Assembly: GCA_012841565.1 (NCBI GenBank)
Contig: DUUM01000408.1
Span: forward strand, 78,504-142,503
DNA length: 64,000 nt
DNA from: Candidatus Epulonipiscium sp.
Lineage (GTDB): Bacteria; Bacillota_A; Clostridia; Lachnospirales; Cellulosilyticaceae
Direction of reading: 5' to 3'
Of this stretch, positions 46,832 to 54,816 are shown one piece after another. The position numbers and the translations under genes were made by a program. A model generated the notes under the pieces. The model saw nothing but the letters and a program-made list of their open reading frames with translations. It searched no databases and was not told where the DNA came from. Position 1 is the first letter of the stretch, and each line of letters opens with the position of its first letter.

Positions 46832-47848
46832 TTAGCTTCGCTCTGCTCTTACATCAAGGGTTTGATCTTCTAGAATATAAACCTTACGCGCTCTTCTACC
46901 AAAGGCCCTTGCTTCTTTTTCACTATTCATATATAGGTCTATAATATTACCTTTTACTGCCCCACCAACATCACCTGCGTGGGCTATTCCGTATCCTTCA
47001 ACATAGAGCTTTGTTCCTAGAGGAATCGTATTGCGGTCAACTGCTACCATTCCTACGAACGTAGGCATTCCGCTAGCTGTTTTATTATACCACGGATCAT
47101 TTGGGCCATGTGTATATGCTGTAGCTTCCATATCCAATGTTTTTTTAAATGTATATGTTTTACCTGTGTTAGGATCTGTAACTATATTTTTTGCACCCTC
47201 AAGAATAATTTCGGTTTGTGGTTGTCTTAATACAAGTGAGCTGATTTGCGTTTCTTTAATCATTTCCCCACCAAAATAGTCTACTTGAAAATCCCTTGTT
47301 ACTAACCCATTGTTCCCAGCTTGCTTAACTTGACGCTCACCAGGTTTTAGGTCTAAAGTTGTTTCTACTTTCACATCGTAGGGTAAGTCAGCATCCCTTT
47401 TTTGAATAGTTGTCTTTTCCCTTTTTACTATTATTTTCATACCTGGTTTAATTGATTCGGATATTTTCGGACTAACCGTATCATTGTTCCCAAGAATAAT
47501 CCCTTGTTCCTCTAAGAACTTATCAATTGTATAGGCTTTAGTAATTGTTTTCATTTCAACGTTATCTAAATTAAGTATAACTTCTGGCGCCCATCTTTTA
47601 ATAACAATCTCCATATCTTCTATAATCGATGTGCCTACATCTACAGAAATCTCATCCTTTTCTTGTAACCTTATGTTATTGCTAGCTAAAAATTCTCCTA
47701 CTAGCAGCTCTGTCGTTTCGTATTGAGTCACCTTTCCATCGTCAGTTATTGTAACTGATGTAGATTGTGTTTGGTATGCTGCAATCGTACCTGTTCCAAG
47801 TACAAATAATGCCACAATCAGTAAAGCGATCCTATTTCGAATTTTCAT
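46832..47848 (-). CDS. yabE: YabE-like cell-wall protein (DUF348, G5, 3D domains)
   Basis: Secreted or anchored wall hydrolase of the resuscitation-factor/Sps type. N-terminal membrane segment (about 6-26), two DUF348 repeats (about 30-130), a G5 domain (about 150-225, ending ILEG) and a C-terminal 3D domain (about 240-325) with Asp residues in MEATAYTHG, AVDRNTIPLGTKLYV and NIIDLYM. 338 residues. AGGAGG precedes the ATG. Next to rsmA and 640 bp from tatD, the Bacillus order tatD-yabE-rnmV-ksgA apart from rnmV. Confidence 0.9.
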   Translation of the reverse strand: MKIRNRIALLIVALFVLGTGTIAAYQTQSTSVTITDDGKVTQYETTELLVGEFLASNNIRLQEKDEISVDVGTSIIEDMEIVIKRWAPEVILNLDNVEMKTITKAYTIDKFLEEQGIILGNNDTVSPKISESIKPGMKIIVKREKTTIQKRDADLPYDVKVETTLDLKPGERQVKQAGNNGLVTRDFQVDYFGGEMIKETQISSLVLRQPQTEIILEGAKNIVTDPNTGKTYTFKKTLDMEATAYTHGPNDPWYNKTASGMPTFVGMVAVDRNTIPLGTKLYVEGYGIAHAGDVGGAVKGNIIDLYMNSEKEARAFGRRARKVYILEDQTLDVRAERS

Positions 47849-48256
47849 AACTTCCTCCTTGTTTTTGCACCTCTAGAAAATAAAAAATAAATATTTTTTG
47901 TTATTTTTTCTAAAACAGGTCATATTTACGTAGATTCAACTTATTTGGTTTATCTATGTATGTTAACCTTGTGCTTTATGTTTCGAGTTCTATTCTTGTT
48001 GAATCTTGAATTTACTTTCTAAACCTTATTAAAGACAAGAACTGGAAACAAATGTAATTTCATCTTCTTTAACAATCTCACAAGAAGTGTAATATATCTC
48101 GAAACATTTTGCAAGCTTTTCGTAATACTTTTTTTATTCTACTGGTGAAAAACTAATTGCACACCTTAATAAGTCCTTATTTTATAGGACATTTAGAGTT
48201 TTTGACTTTTTTTCTTTTTTTAAAACTTAATATCTCTGTAACATTTGTTTATTTGT

Positions 48257-48283
48257 ATTATAGGCCTATAATAGCTTTGTCAA
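48257..48283 (-). promoter_or_regulatory. Possible promoter of the yabE-like gene
   Basis: On the minus strand TTGACA (48283-48278), 15-bp spacer, TATAAT (48262-48257). It would give a leader of about 400 nt (47849-48250) that is AT-rich and in which I recognise no riboswitch. Confidence 0.4.
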
Positions 48284-48362
48284 GGTTTCTTAGTAGGGCT
48301 AGCCTCCCATAATGTTCTGTTTTTAGATTCTTATTAAGTCCCTTTATTCTGATTATAGTAAA

Positions 48363-48409
48363 AATAAAGGTCTATTAGATACTTTGCCAGTATCTAATAG
48401 ACCTTTATT
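48363..48409 (-). terminator. Terminator of tatD
   Basis: Perfect 21-bp arms: AATAAAGGTCTATTAGATACT, loop TTGCC, and the complement; the minus-strand tail is TTTTTAC. Confidence 0.8.
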
Positions 48410-48489
48410 AATATTTTTGTTACTTTTAATTAAGCTATATTTAACAGTTATGATTCATTAGTATATATTTGAGCTCGTGTTCAATATAT

Positions 48490-49269
48490 TTATCTTTTAA
48501 TAGCAAACAACTCTTTTGCATTTTTAGACGTCATTCGAGCAACTTCTTCTATGGATACATTTTTTATATCTGCAATTTTTTGTGCTATATGCGCCAAATA
48601 CGTAGAATCATTTCTTTTACCTCTATATGGCATAGGGGTAAGATAAGGACAGTCTGTTTCTATTACAATGGATTCTAACGGAATCTGTTCTACTACTTCC
48701 ACACTTTTCCTTGCATTGTTAAATGTAATCGTTCCACCTACGCCAATATAAAATCCTAATTGGATATATTCCTGAGCCATTTGAGCACTACCTGAAAAGC
48801 AGTGAATCACACCTTTGCTCATCCCACTTTCCCGAATCATGTCGAAGGTTTCCTGGGAAGCTTCCCGGCTATGCACAATAATGGGTAAGTCGACTTTTTT
48901 TGCAAGTTCCATTTGCCGCCTGAACCAAATCCTTTGAACTTCCTTAGGTGAATGTTCATAGTAATAATCCAGACCAATCTCACCAATTGCAACTACTTTA
49001 GGGTGCTTCGTTAATTGCTCCAGAAGCTCTAGAGTAGTTTTGCCTTGATCCGTTTCATCTAGTTCTGCAACGCTGTGAGGATGTACCCCTACACCCGCAT
49101 ATATAAACGAATATTGCTCCGCTAATTGGATTCCTTCATTAGAGCTTACAATATCAGCAGCAGCATTTACAATATAATCCACCTTATTTTTTTTCATAGA
49201 ACTAAGTAACTCATCTCTATCTTCATTAAACCTATTATCATCGTAATGTGCATGTGAGTCAAAAAACAT
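48490..49269 (-). CDS. tatD: TatD-family metal-dependent deoxyribonuclease
   Basis: TIM-barrel metallohydrolase, 259 residues. Metal ligands: FDSHAHYD (His 6, His 8), GEIGLDYYY (Glu about 95), VHSREA (His about 130), HCFSGS (His about 155) and ETDCPYLTP (Asp about 203). Such enzymes process 3' ends of DNA; a quality-control role on D-aminoacyl or nucleic-acid ends has also been proposed. AAAGGAG precedes the ATG. Confidence 0.93.
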   Translation of the reverse strand: MFFDSHAHYDDNRFNEDRDELLSSMKKNKVDYIVNAAADIVSSNEGIQLAEQYSFIYAGVGVHPHSVAELDETDQGKTTLELLEQLTKHPKVVAIGEIGLDYYYEHSPKEVQRIWFRRQMELAKKVDLPIIVHSREASQETFDMIRESGMSKGVIHCFSGSAQMAQEYIQLGFYIGVGGTITFNNARKSVEVVEQIPLESIVIETDCPYLTPMPYRGKRNDSTYLAHIAQKIADIKNVSIEEVARMTSKNAKELFAIKR

Positions 49270-49301
49270 ATAATATTCTCCTTTCTTGTCCTCGCGGTTC
49301 C

Positions 49302-49326
49302 GGGGGACGGTTAATCGAATTTGATA
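49302..49326 (+). repeat. REP-like unit, left side of transposase
   Basis: GGGGGACGGTTAATCGAATTTGATA. First of two tandem copies 44 bp apart. Confidence 0.7.
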
Positions 49327-49345
49327 TCAGGGGGTCCAGGGCTCC

Positions 49346-49368
49346 GGGACGGTTAATTAAGTTTGATA
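49346..49368 (+). repeat. REP-like unit, left side of transposase, second copy
   Basis: GGGACGGTTAATTAAGTTTGATA, close to the copy at 49302. A weaker match (AGGGACCTTTAATTAAAC) follows at about 49394. Confidence 0.7.
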
Positions 49369-49550
49369 GCAATCTCTTTTTATTTTTATGAATAGGGACC
49401 TTTAATTAAACTTCTTGTTTTTTCGTATTTTTTGAAGAAGTTCAATTAATCTTTTTTAGTACTGTATTATTCCAACTAAACTTGGCCATACTCTCACAAG
49501 CACATATATATAATATGAAGTACATACATATAATGAAGGGAGAGAGATTT

Positions 49551-50444
49551 ATGCCACGAATGGGCAGGATTAAAAATGAAGATTTTAAGCTACATGTAAT
49601 GGTGAGGAGTATTAAGGAACTTGATTTATTTAAAGAAAATGAGGACAAGGTAAAATATTTATCCATCCTACGGAAGTTTCAACTAAAACATGGCTTCAAG
49701 GTATATGCCTATTGTTTAATGAGTAATCATGGGCATCTAATTATTGATTGTGCAGGCGCTGATATCTCAAAATCCATGCATGCTATTAACCTTTCTTATG
49801 CCCGTTATTATAATCATAAATATAACCGATATGGTCACTTATTCCAAGACCGGTTCAAAAGCAAAGTCATTAATACCCACCGATACTTAATCAATTTATC
49901 TGCATATATTCATAATAATCCTAAAGATATCCCTCAATACAAGGATAATATTGAACTCTATCCTTTTTCAAGCTTTAAGGAATATCTAAATAAAACTGAT
50001 ACTTTTGGCATCTTATCCAAGTCTCTTTTATCTCAAATTGTTGGATTTGATTGCAAGGAGAAGGAGGCCGCCTATATAACTCTTGTTAGAGAGAGTAACG
50101 ATGCCGAAACCTTAGATGAAACTGAGTTTACGAACGATCAAACTGAGTATATAAATCATAAAGATATCATTACAAAATATAAAAGTCCCCAAGAGGTTAT
50201 AAATCACGTAGCTAGGACTTTAACCCAGAACCCTCTGGATATATATGTAAAATATCGCCGCTCATGTGCTAAAATCCGTGCATTATCTTGTGTTTTTATG
50301 GTTACCTTCTGCAATATGAACCAAAAAGAAATCTGTGAAACAATCGGAAACATAAGTCCATCTGGGATTTCTTACTTAACTTCTAAAGGGCTAGGGATAC
50401 TTTTAGAAAATCGTAAACTTATAGATAATTTTATTGCCCCGTAA
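49551..50444 (+). CDS. REP-associated tyrosine transposase (Y1-HUH family)
   Basis: RAYT-type protein, a domesticated relative of IS200/IS605 TnpA. HUH motif in SNHGHLII (about 67-74), catalytic-tyrosine helix in SAYIHNNPKDI (about 120-130), and LFQDRFKSKV. A C-terminal extension (about 200-298) has a DnaA-like or HTH pattern (NQKEICETIGNISPSGISYL). 298 residues from ATG 49551 behind AAGGGAG. Inverted GGGACGGTTAAT copies lie on both sides, as expected for such enzymes with their own repeats. Confidence 0.88.
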   Translation: MPRMGRIKNEDFKLHVMVRSIKELDLFKENEDKVKYLSILRKFQLKHGFKVYAYCLMSNHGHLIIDCAGADISKSMHAINLSYARYYNHKYNRYGHLFQDRFKSKVINTHRYLINLSAYIHNNPKDIPQYKDNIELYPFSSFKEYLNKTDTFGILSKSLLSQIVGFDCKEKEAAYITLVRESNDAETLDETEFTNDQTEYINHKDIITKYKSPQEVINHVARTLTQNPLDIYVKYRRSCAKIRALSCVFMVTFCNMNQKEICETIGNISPSGISYLTSKGLGILLENRKLIDNFIAP

Positions 50445-50625
50445 ACTTCTAAAGGCTTTCAAATTAGAATCCGGCCTAACCTTAATATTAACATATAAGG
50501 TTTTTTTGTAGTACATATTTTAAAGCTAAATTGCTATTTCGTTTGCTGTTCATTCTTTTTTGAGGATGAACAGCTTTATTTTACCGATGATTAAGGATTT
50601 TATACTTCTTATCTTGACCGTCCTG

Positions 50626-50640
50626 GATTAACTGTCCCCT
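50626..50640 (-). repeat. REP-like unit, right side of transposase
   Basis: GATTAACTGTCCCCT, one-base variant of the motif, inverted to the left-hand copies. Confidence 0.55.
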
Positions 50641-50656
50641 AGCACCTAGCTGCTTT

Positions 50657-50675
50657 GATTAACCGTCCCAAATCT
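50657..50675 (-). repeat. REP-like unit, right side of transposase
   Basis: GATTAACCGTCCCAAATCT, inverted to the left-hand copies and nearly the same as the lone copy at 1821. Confidence 0.65.
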
Positions 50676-50697
50676 TCAGATCTTGGCTATCTCTTGT

Positions 50698-50712
50698 AAT
50701 TAACCGTCCCCA
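50698..50712 (-). repeat. REP-like unit, right side of transposase
   Basis: AATTAACCGTCCCCA, third copy on this side. Confidence 0.65.
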
Positions 50713-50719
50713 GAGAAAG

Positions 50720-50744
50720 AAAAAAGATGCCCCGCAGGGCATCT
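50720..50744 (-). terminator. Terminator of SRP RNA
   Basis: AGATGCCCTGCGGGGCATCT followed by a T-run on the minus strand. Confidence 0.85.
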
Positions 50745-50761
50745 CTACTAAATTTCTAAAT

Positions 50762-51036
50762 TAAATCCACGCACTTGATGTCGACAGTCATTTATAAGCG
50801 TTACCTTAGCAGTTAATTCAGATCAGGCACCCTCGCGGCACATAGAAGATTTTACTTAGTGCTGCTTCCTTCCGGACCTGACACGCTTCATAAATTTCTA
50901 TTGCGCAAGACCCAATCGTCATCATCACTTACTAAGGGCAGGCCTTACAAATGAAGCTGCCTCGACCAAGCATCACCCCTGCTATAGCGGATTGCAGGTA
51001 CAAGGCGCCGCTACCTCCCCGGCTAGCGTGGAAAAT
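50762..51036 (-). ncRNA. ffs: Signal recognition particle RNA, large bacterial type
   Basis: Minus strand carries the SRP domain IV core GTCAGGTCCGGAAGGAAGCA (about 50870-50890) and the Alu-type 5' region CTAGCCGGGGAGGTAGCGG and GCAATCCGCTATAGC. TCCACGC at the 5' end pairs with GCGTGGA at the 3' end, giving a size of about 270 nt, as in Bacillus scRNA. Exact ends are estimated from this pairing. Confidence 0.92.
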
Positions 51037-51063
51037 GGTTGACATAGTTATGTCGCATCTATC

Positions 51064-51092
51064 AGTATATATGGTTTGTATTTGCCTGTCAA
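51064..51092 (-). promoter_or_regulatory. Promoter of SRP RNA
   Basis: TTGACA (51092-51087), 17-bp spacer, TATACT (51069-51064): a near-consensus sigma-A site just upstream of the RNA and inside the tail of the tadA region. Confidence 0.75.
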
Positions 51093-51108
51093 CCAGCATT
51101 TCTTGGGT

Positions 51109-51585
51109 CTACTTATTCTTTTTTCTAGTTTCTCTCATATTTTGAAAGTATTGCTTTAAAATATGACTACATTCCTCTTCTAGGACACCTTCTACAATCT
51201 CTACTTGGTGATTTAATGTATCTAGTTGGAGAATGTTAATTACAGAGCCCGCAAAGCCCGCCTTAGGACTCCTAGCACCAAACACCACCTTAGGTATCCT
51301 TGCCTGAACCGTAGCCCCTGCGCACATTGGACAAGGCTCAAGAGTTATATATAAAGTGCATTCCTCAAGCCGCCAATCTCCTATTTTAGTTGCTGCTTCA
51401 TTAATCGCAATAATCTCCGCATGAGCTAGAGGGTTTTTATCTGTATTTCGGCGGTTATAGCCTCTACCTATAATTTCCCCGCCCATGGTAACAATTGCTC
51501 CAATAGGTGTCTCATCTAAATTAAAAGCTTTTTGAGCCTCTTTTAAGGCTTCCTTCATATATATAATGTCTAATGGTTCAAACAT
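51109..51585 (-). CDS. tadA: tRNA-specific adenosine deaminase
   Basis: Makes inosine at position 34 of tRNA-Arg(ACG). 158 residues. Zinc-deaminase motifs: HAEIIAI (His, Glu; about 56-62) and PCPMCAGA (two Cys; about 86-93). AAGGAA precedes the ATG at 51585 with a slightly long spacer. Paired with the SRP RNA gene, which is just downstream, a common Firmicute arrangement. Confidence 0.95.
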   Translation of the reverse strand: MFEPLDIIYMKEALKEAQKAFNLDETPIGAIVTMGGEIIGRGYNRRNTDKNPLAHAEIIAINEAATKIGDWRLEECTLYITLEPCPMCAGATVQARIPKVVFGARSPKAGFAGSVINILQLDTLNHQVEIVEGVLEEECSHILKQYFQNMRETRKKNK

Positions 51586-51750
51586 TGATTAATTCATTCC
51601 TTCCTGCTAAACAGATTATATTCTTTCTGATGCTATTCCATAAATACGAGACAATGCCAAATATCATCTACTATGCACATTTTATGTGAGTTTTCATATT
51701 TTAGTATTATCAATCATAAATAAAATTATTTTGGAGCGTGACTTATATAT

Positions 51751-52266
51751 ATGTATAATTATTTTTATCGCCAAAACCCAACCCCAGAACTTATGACGCA
51801 GCAACTCCCTACCACCCCAGCCTCCCCTACTGTAAAATTACCCTATTCCCAAATGCAAGACCTTATCTCTGATATGGTTGAACTATATCATAATGAGATA
51901 AGGAATATGAATATGTACCAGCCACTTTTAGAATTATCTCCTAATATGGAAGAAGAAGAAATTATACAAGGCATTATAGATCATACAAATAATAATATTC
52001 TTTATCTTGAACAGATGTACCTAGGCCTGACAGGGGATAGTATTGATAAGCTTGCTATGCCAACAGAGGAATTCCCAAATCTCTCTTATACCGAACTTCT
52101 TAAGAACACATTATTTTCCAAAACAGATACTTTAGAGCAATACGAAGTTCTTTATAGGTTAATCCCAATACAGGCTTATAAAGATATGCTTTTCCAGATG
52201 ATTATAGGCCAGTTGAAGGATGCTACCTCTAGCAATTACCTTATTTCAATCCAAACCCAAATCTAA
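51751..52266 (+). CDS. Ferritin-like helical protein of unknown function
   Basis: 171 residues. After a Pro/Thr-rich start the protein is helical, with ELYHNEIRNMNMY and DHTNNNILYLEQMYLGLTGD, a spacing (E..H ... DH..NN) like spore-coat or ferritin-like small proteins. No membrane segment or signal peptide. GGAGCG precedes the ATG. The role is unknown. Confidence 0.6.
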   Translation: MYNYFYRQNPTPELMTQQLPTTPASPTVKLPYSQMQDLISDMVELYHNEIRNMNMYQPLLELSPNMEEEEIIQGIIDHTNNNILYLEQMYLGLTGDSIDKLAMPTEEFPNLSYTELLKNTLFSKTDTLEQYEVLYRLIPIQAYKDMLFQMIIGQLKDATSSNYLISIQTQI

Positions 52267-52292
52267 TTTTTTAAATAGTACTGTTTCCTCCA

Positions 52293-52331
52293 TAAGCATA
52301 GGATTTTGTTATATACAAAATCCTATGCTTA
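52293..52331. terminator. Bidirectional terminator between converging genes
   Basis: TAAGCATAGGATTTTGT / ACAAAATCCTATGCTTA, 5-nt loop; it contains the stop codon of the EamA-type gene. Confidence 0.8.
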
Positions 52332-53192
52332 ATCCTTTTGAAACGGTACCGTGGAACCTAATATTAATATTCCACCTAAAAGCTGAATAATATTCATTGT
52401 TTCTCCAAATACTAATGCAGAGATTATAATAGCTGCGATAGGATCTATATAACTTAGCATTGCGACGGACTGCCCTCTTAGTTGTGAAACTGATGTAAAA
52501 TATAGCAAATACCCTATCCCAGTATGAATAACCCCCAGGATAATTATAAAAAACCACCCTATTCCATCCATACCACTTATATTTAATCCCCCTTGAATTA
52601 AAATACTAGGTAAGAGTATGATGGTTGCTACTATTAGCTGTATTAATGTTATTTCAAAGCTCGTTAGACCTTTAATCAACTTATTCATCAACACAACACT
52701 AGCATACAACCCAGCACCTCCAAGAGCATACCCAATCCCCTTAGTATGCTGGTACAGATTGCCTCCGCCACTATTATTTATATTAATAACTAAGAATAAC
52801 CCTACTATAGCAATAGGGATACACGCTATTTTAGTTGTTGTTAGCTTCTCTTTTAACACTATAGGTGATAGCACTAGGGCAAATACAGGTGCAAAATAAT
52901 AGGCTAGCGTCGCATTTGATATGGTGGTATATTTATAACCTTGAAATAACATGATCCAATTGAACCCTATGGCTGCTCCTGATAAGACTAAAAGGTATAT
53001 ATTTGCTTTAATCTTTTGCCATGATATTTTTTGCTTTACAATAATACCTGCTACAAGTAAAAATACACTTCCTATTAGTGCCCTTAAAAATGCAATTTCT
53101 AAAGATGTTAAATTGATTCTTTTTACAAAAACGCCAATACTACCAAATATGATCATGGCAATTATAATCTTTAATTGACCTTTCACTTCCAT
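52329..53192 (-). CDS. DMT-superfamily transporter (EamA family)
   Basis: 287 residues, ten hydrophobic segments in two EamA repeats (about 5-140 and 150-280); the second ends GYLLYFTSVSQLRGQSVAMLSYIDPIAAIIIS. Members export amino acids, nucleosides or other metabolites; none can be named here. Start is uncertain: ATG 53192 touches the GGGGG site, while GTG 53186 has better spacing. Confidence 0.85.
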   Translation of the reverse strand: MEVKGQLKIIIAMIIFGSIGVFVKRINLTSLEIAFLRALIGSVFLLVAGIIVKQKISWQKIKANIYLLVLSGAAIGFNWIMLFQGYKYTTISNATLAYYFAPVFALVLSPIVLKEKLTTTKIACIPIAIVGLFLVININNSGGGNLYQHTKGIGYALGGAGLYASVVLMNKLIKGLTSFEITLIQLIVATIILLPSILIQGGLNISGMDGIGWFFIIILGVIHTGIGYLLYFTSVSQLRGQSVAMLSYIDPIAAIIISALVFGETMNIIQLLGGILILGSTVPFQKD

Positions 53193-53402
53193 CCCCCGTC
53201 CATCTTATACTCATCATTTGAGTGTTAGATATTGTATTATACTACATTTTATATTGTTTCCTGTGTCATTTAAAGTAAATTAATTTATTTAATATCCTTA
53301 TTGACATAGTCATATCACCTATGATATTATAATATGTTTGATTTAATATCAAATCTATGTTATAATAACTTAGAGAGTTAATTATATATGGAGGTGCGCG
53401 AT

Positions 53403-53885
53403 TTGTTTAAAATTGGCGACAAGGTTGTTTATCCAATGCAAGGTACAGGCATCATCGAAGGTATAGAAGAAAGAGACTTTTTAGGCGAAATGCAACAGTA
53501 CTATATAATCGAAATGATCACTCAAAACATGCAAATAATGATTCCATCATCAAAGATCAAAAAATCAAATTTGCGTTTAATCAGTGACTCACTAACCCTA
53601 GATAATGTCTTATCTGATTTTACTACTCAAGATCCACATACAACTAAGGCTACTCCCCCAAAACAGAGATATAAAATCCATATGGATAAAATCAAATCAG
53701 GCTCTTTAGAAGAAAGTGCTGAGGTTATTTGGGACTTAGTATGTCTTAATAAAGAAAAGACTCTTAATGCAACAGAAAAACAGATGCTAACAAATGCACG
53801 CAAGTTTTTAACTGGCGAAATCTCACTCATTAGAGAAATTAGTGAAGATGAAGCTAATGAATTGTTAGATACCTGTATCAGCTAA
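53403..53885 (+). CDS. CarD-family transcriptional regulator
   Basis: RNA-polymerase-binding protein. The first 60 residues (FKIGDKVVYPMQGTGIIEGI) match the CarD/Mfd RNAP-interaction domain; the remainder is helical with an acidic tail. 160 residues. I choose TTG 53403 (MFKIGDKVVYP): GGAGGTG lies 6 nt before it, and known CarD proteins begin at this place. An ATG at 53388 would include the ribosome site in its codons. Confidence 0.88.
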   Translation: MFKIGDKVVYPMQGTGIIEGIEERDFLGEMQQYYIIEMITQNMQIMIPSSKIKKSNLRLISDSLTLDNVLSDFTTQDPHTTKATPPKQRYKIHMDKIKSGSLEESAEVIWDLVCLNKEKTLNATEKQMLTNARKFLTGEISLIREISEDEANELLDTCIS

Positions 53886-53892
53886 TACCTAT

Positions 53893-53934
53893 AAAAAGGT
53901 CTAAAGGAAATATCTATTTCCTTTAGACCTTTTT
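53893..53934. terminator. Terminator after carD-type gene
   Basis: AAAAAGGTCTAAAGGAAATA / TATTTCCTTTAGACCTTTTT, nearly perfect; also fits purC on the other strand. Confidence 0.85.
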
Positions 53935-53954
53935 ATTTTGCCTATTATTGATGA

Positions 53955-54641
53955 TTATGCTTCTAGCATGAGTTTTTCAAGCTTCATTGGTTCAATATAT
54001 TGTCCGTCTTTATAAGCTCTCATATTCCCACCAGAAATCTCATCAATTAAAGCAATTTGTCCTTCTTCACCAATTCTTGCAAATTCTAACTTAATATCAT
54101 AGAGTTCCATGCCCTTTTTCTCAAGCTCAGCCTTAATTATATTACTAATCTTTTTAGTTAAGTCTTTTAAGATACTATATTCTGCCTTATTTAAGATACC
54201 TAGCATATCAAGGGCATCTTCCGTAATGGGCGGGTCTTGTCTATCGTCATCTTTAAGGGTAACCTCTACAAATGCGTCTAGAGCCTGTCCTTCTTCTGCA
54301 TACATACCATAACGTCTGGTAAAGCTCCCTACAGCTCTGTAACGGCAGATAACTTCAAGGCCTTGTCCAAATACCTTAGCTGGCTTTACAGTCATTGTTG
54401 CAGCATCAATATCTGCTGATACATAATGAGTTGGAATGCCTTGCTCCTCAATCTTCTCAAAAAAGAACTTTGTAAGCTTAAGGCCAGCCTTTCCTGCACC
54501 TTCCATAGTCAAACCTACAGTATTGGCACCTGGGTCAAACACACCATCTTCTCCTGTTACATCATCTTTAAACTTAAGTACATAATGACCATCTTCTAAT
54601 TGGTATACGTCTTTTGTTTTCCCTTTATTAATAAGTTTCAT
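53955..54641 (-). CDS. purC: Phosphoribosylaminoimidazole-succinocarboxamide synthase
   Basis: Purine pathway enzyme joining aspartate to CAIR (SAICAR synthetase). 228 residues. N-terminal GKTKDVYQ (about 7-14, ATP loop), CRYRAVGSFTRRYG (about 98-111), and KLEFARIGEEGQIALIDEISGGNMR (about 190-212), all family hallmarks. No other pur gene is near, so it stands alone. AAAGGAG precedes the ATG. Confidence 0.94.
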   Translation of the reverse strand: MKLINKGKTKDVYQLEDGHYVLKFKDDVTGEDGVFDPGANTVGLTMEGAGKAGLKLTKFFFEKIEEQGIPTHYVSADIDAATMTVKPAKVFGQGLEVICRYRAVGSFTRRYGMYAEEGQALDAFVEVTLKDDDRQDPPITEDALDMLGILNKAEYSILKDLTKKISNIIKAELEKKGMELYDIKLEFARIGEEGQIALIDEISGGNMRAYKDGQYIEPMKLEKLMLEA

Positions 54642-54738
54642 CTAACTTCTCCTTTATAACATAAGATACTTCAATTATATATCATTATCATTTAGTAAAT
54701 CAACTAATATTCTAAAATTAATGATTTTCAATAAAATA

Positions 54739-54792
54739 AACAGATGGGTCAATGAAACCTGCGAAGCTGCAGCCTTTATTGACCCATCTGTA
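54739..54792 (-). terminator. Terminator after murA
   Basis: ACAGATGGGTCAATGAA / TTATTGACCCATCTGT with a 19-nt loop (one mismatch) downstream of murA; T-rich minus-strand tail. Confidence 0.65.
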
Positions 54793-54816
54793 TTTAAAAA
54801 TTATCTTTAGCCATCA

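Noticed and set aside
47849..48489. c-di-AMP (ydaO) riboswitch before the yabE-like gene
   Set aside because: I could not find its conserved core in this AT-rich stretch.
53388..53402. ATG start for the CarD-type gene
   Set aside because: The ribosome site would lie within the codons and family members begin at FKIGDKV.
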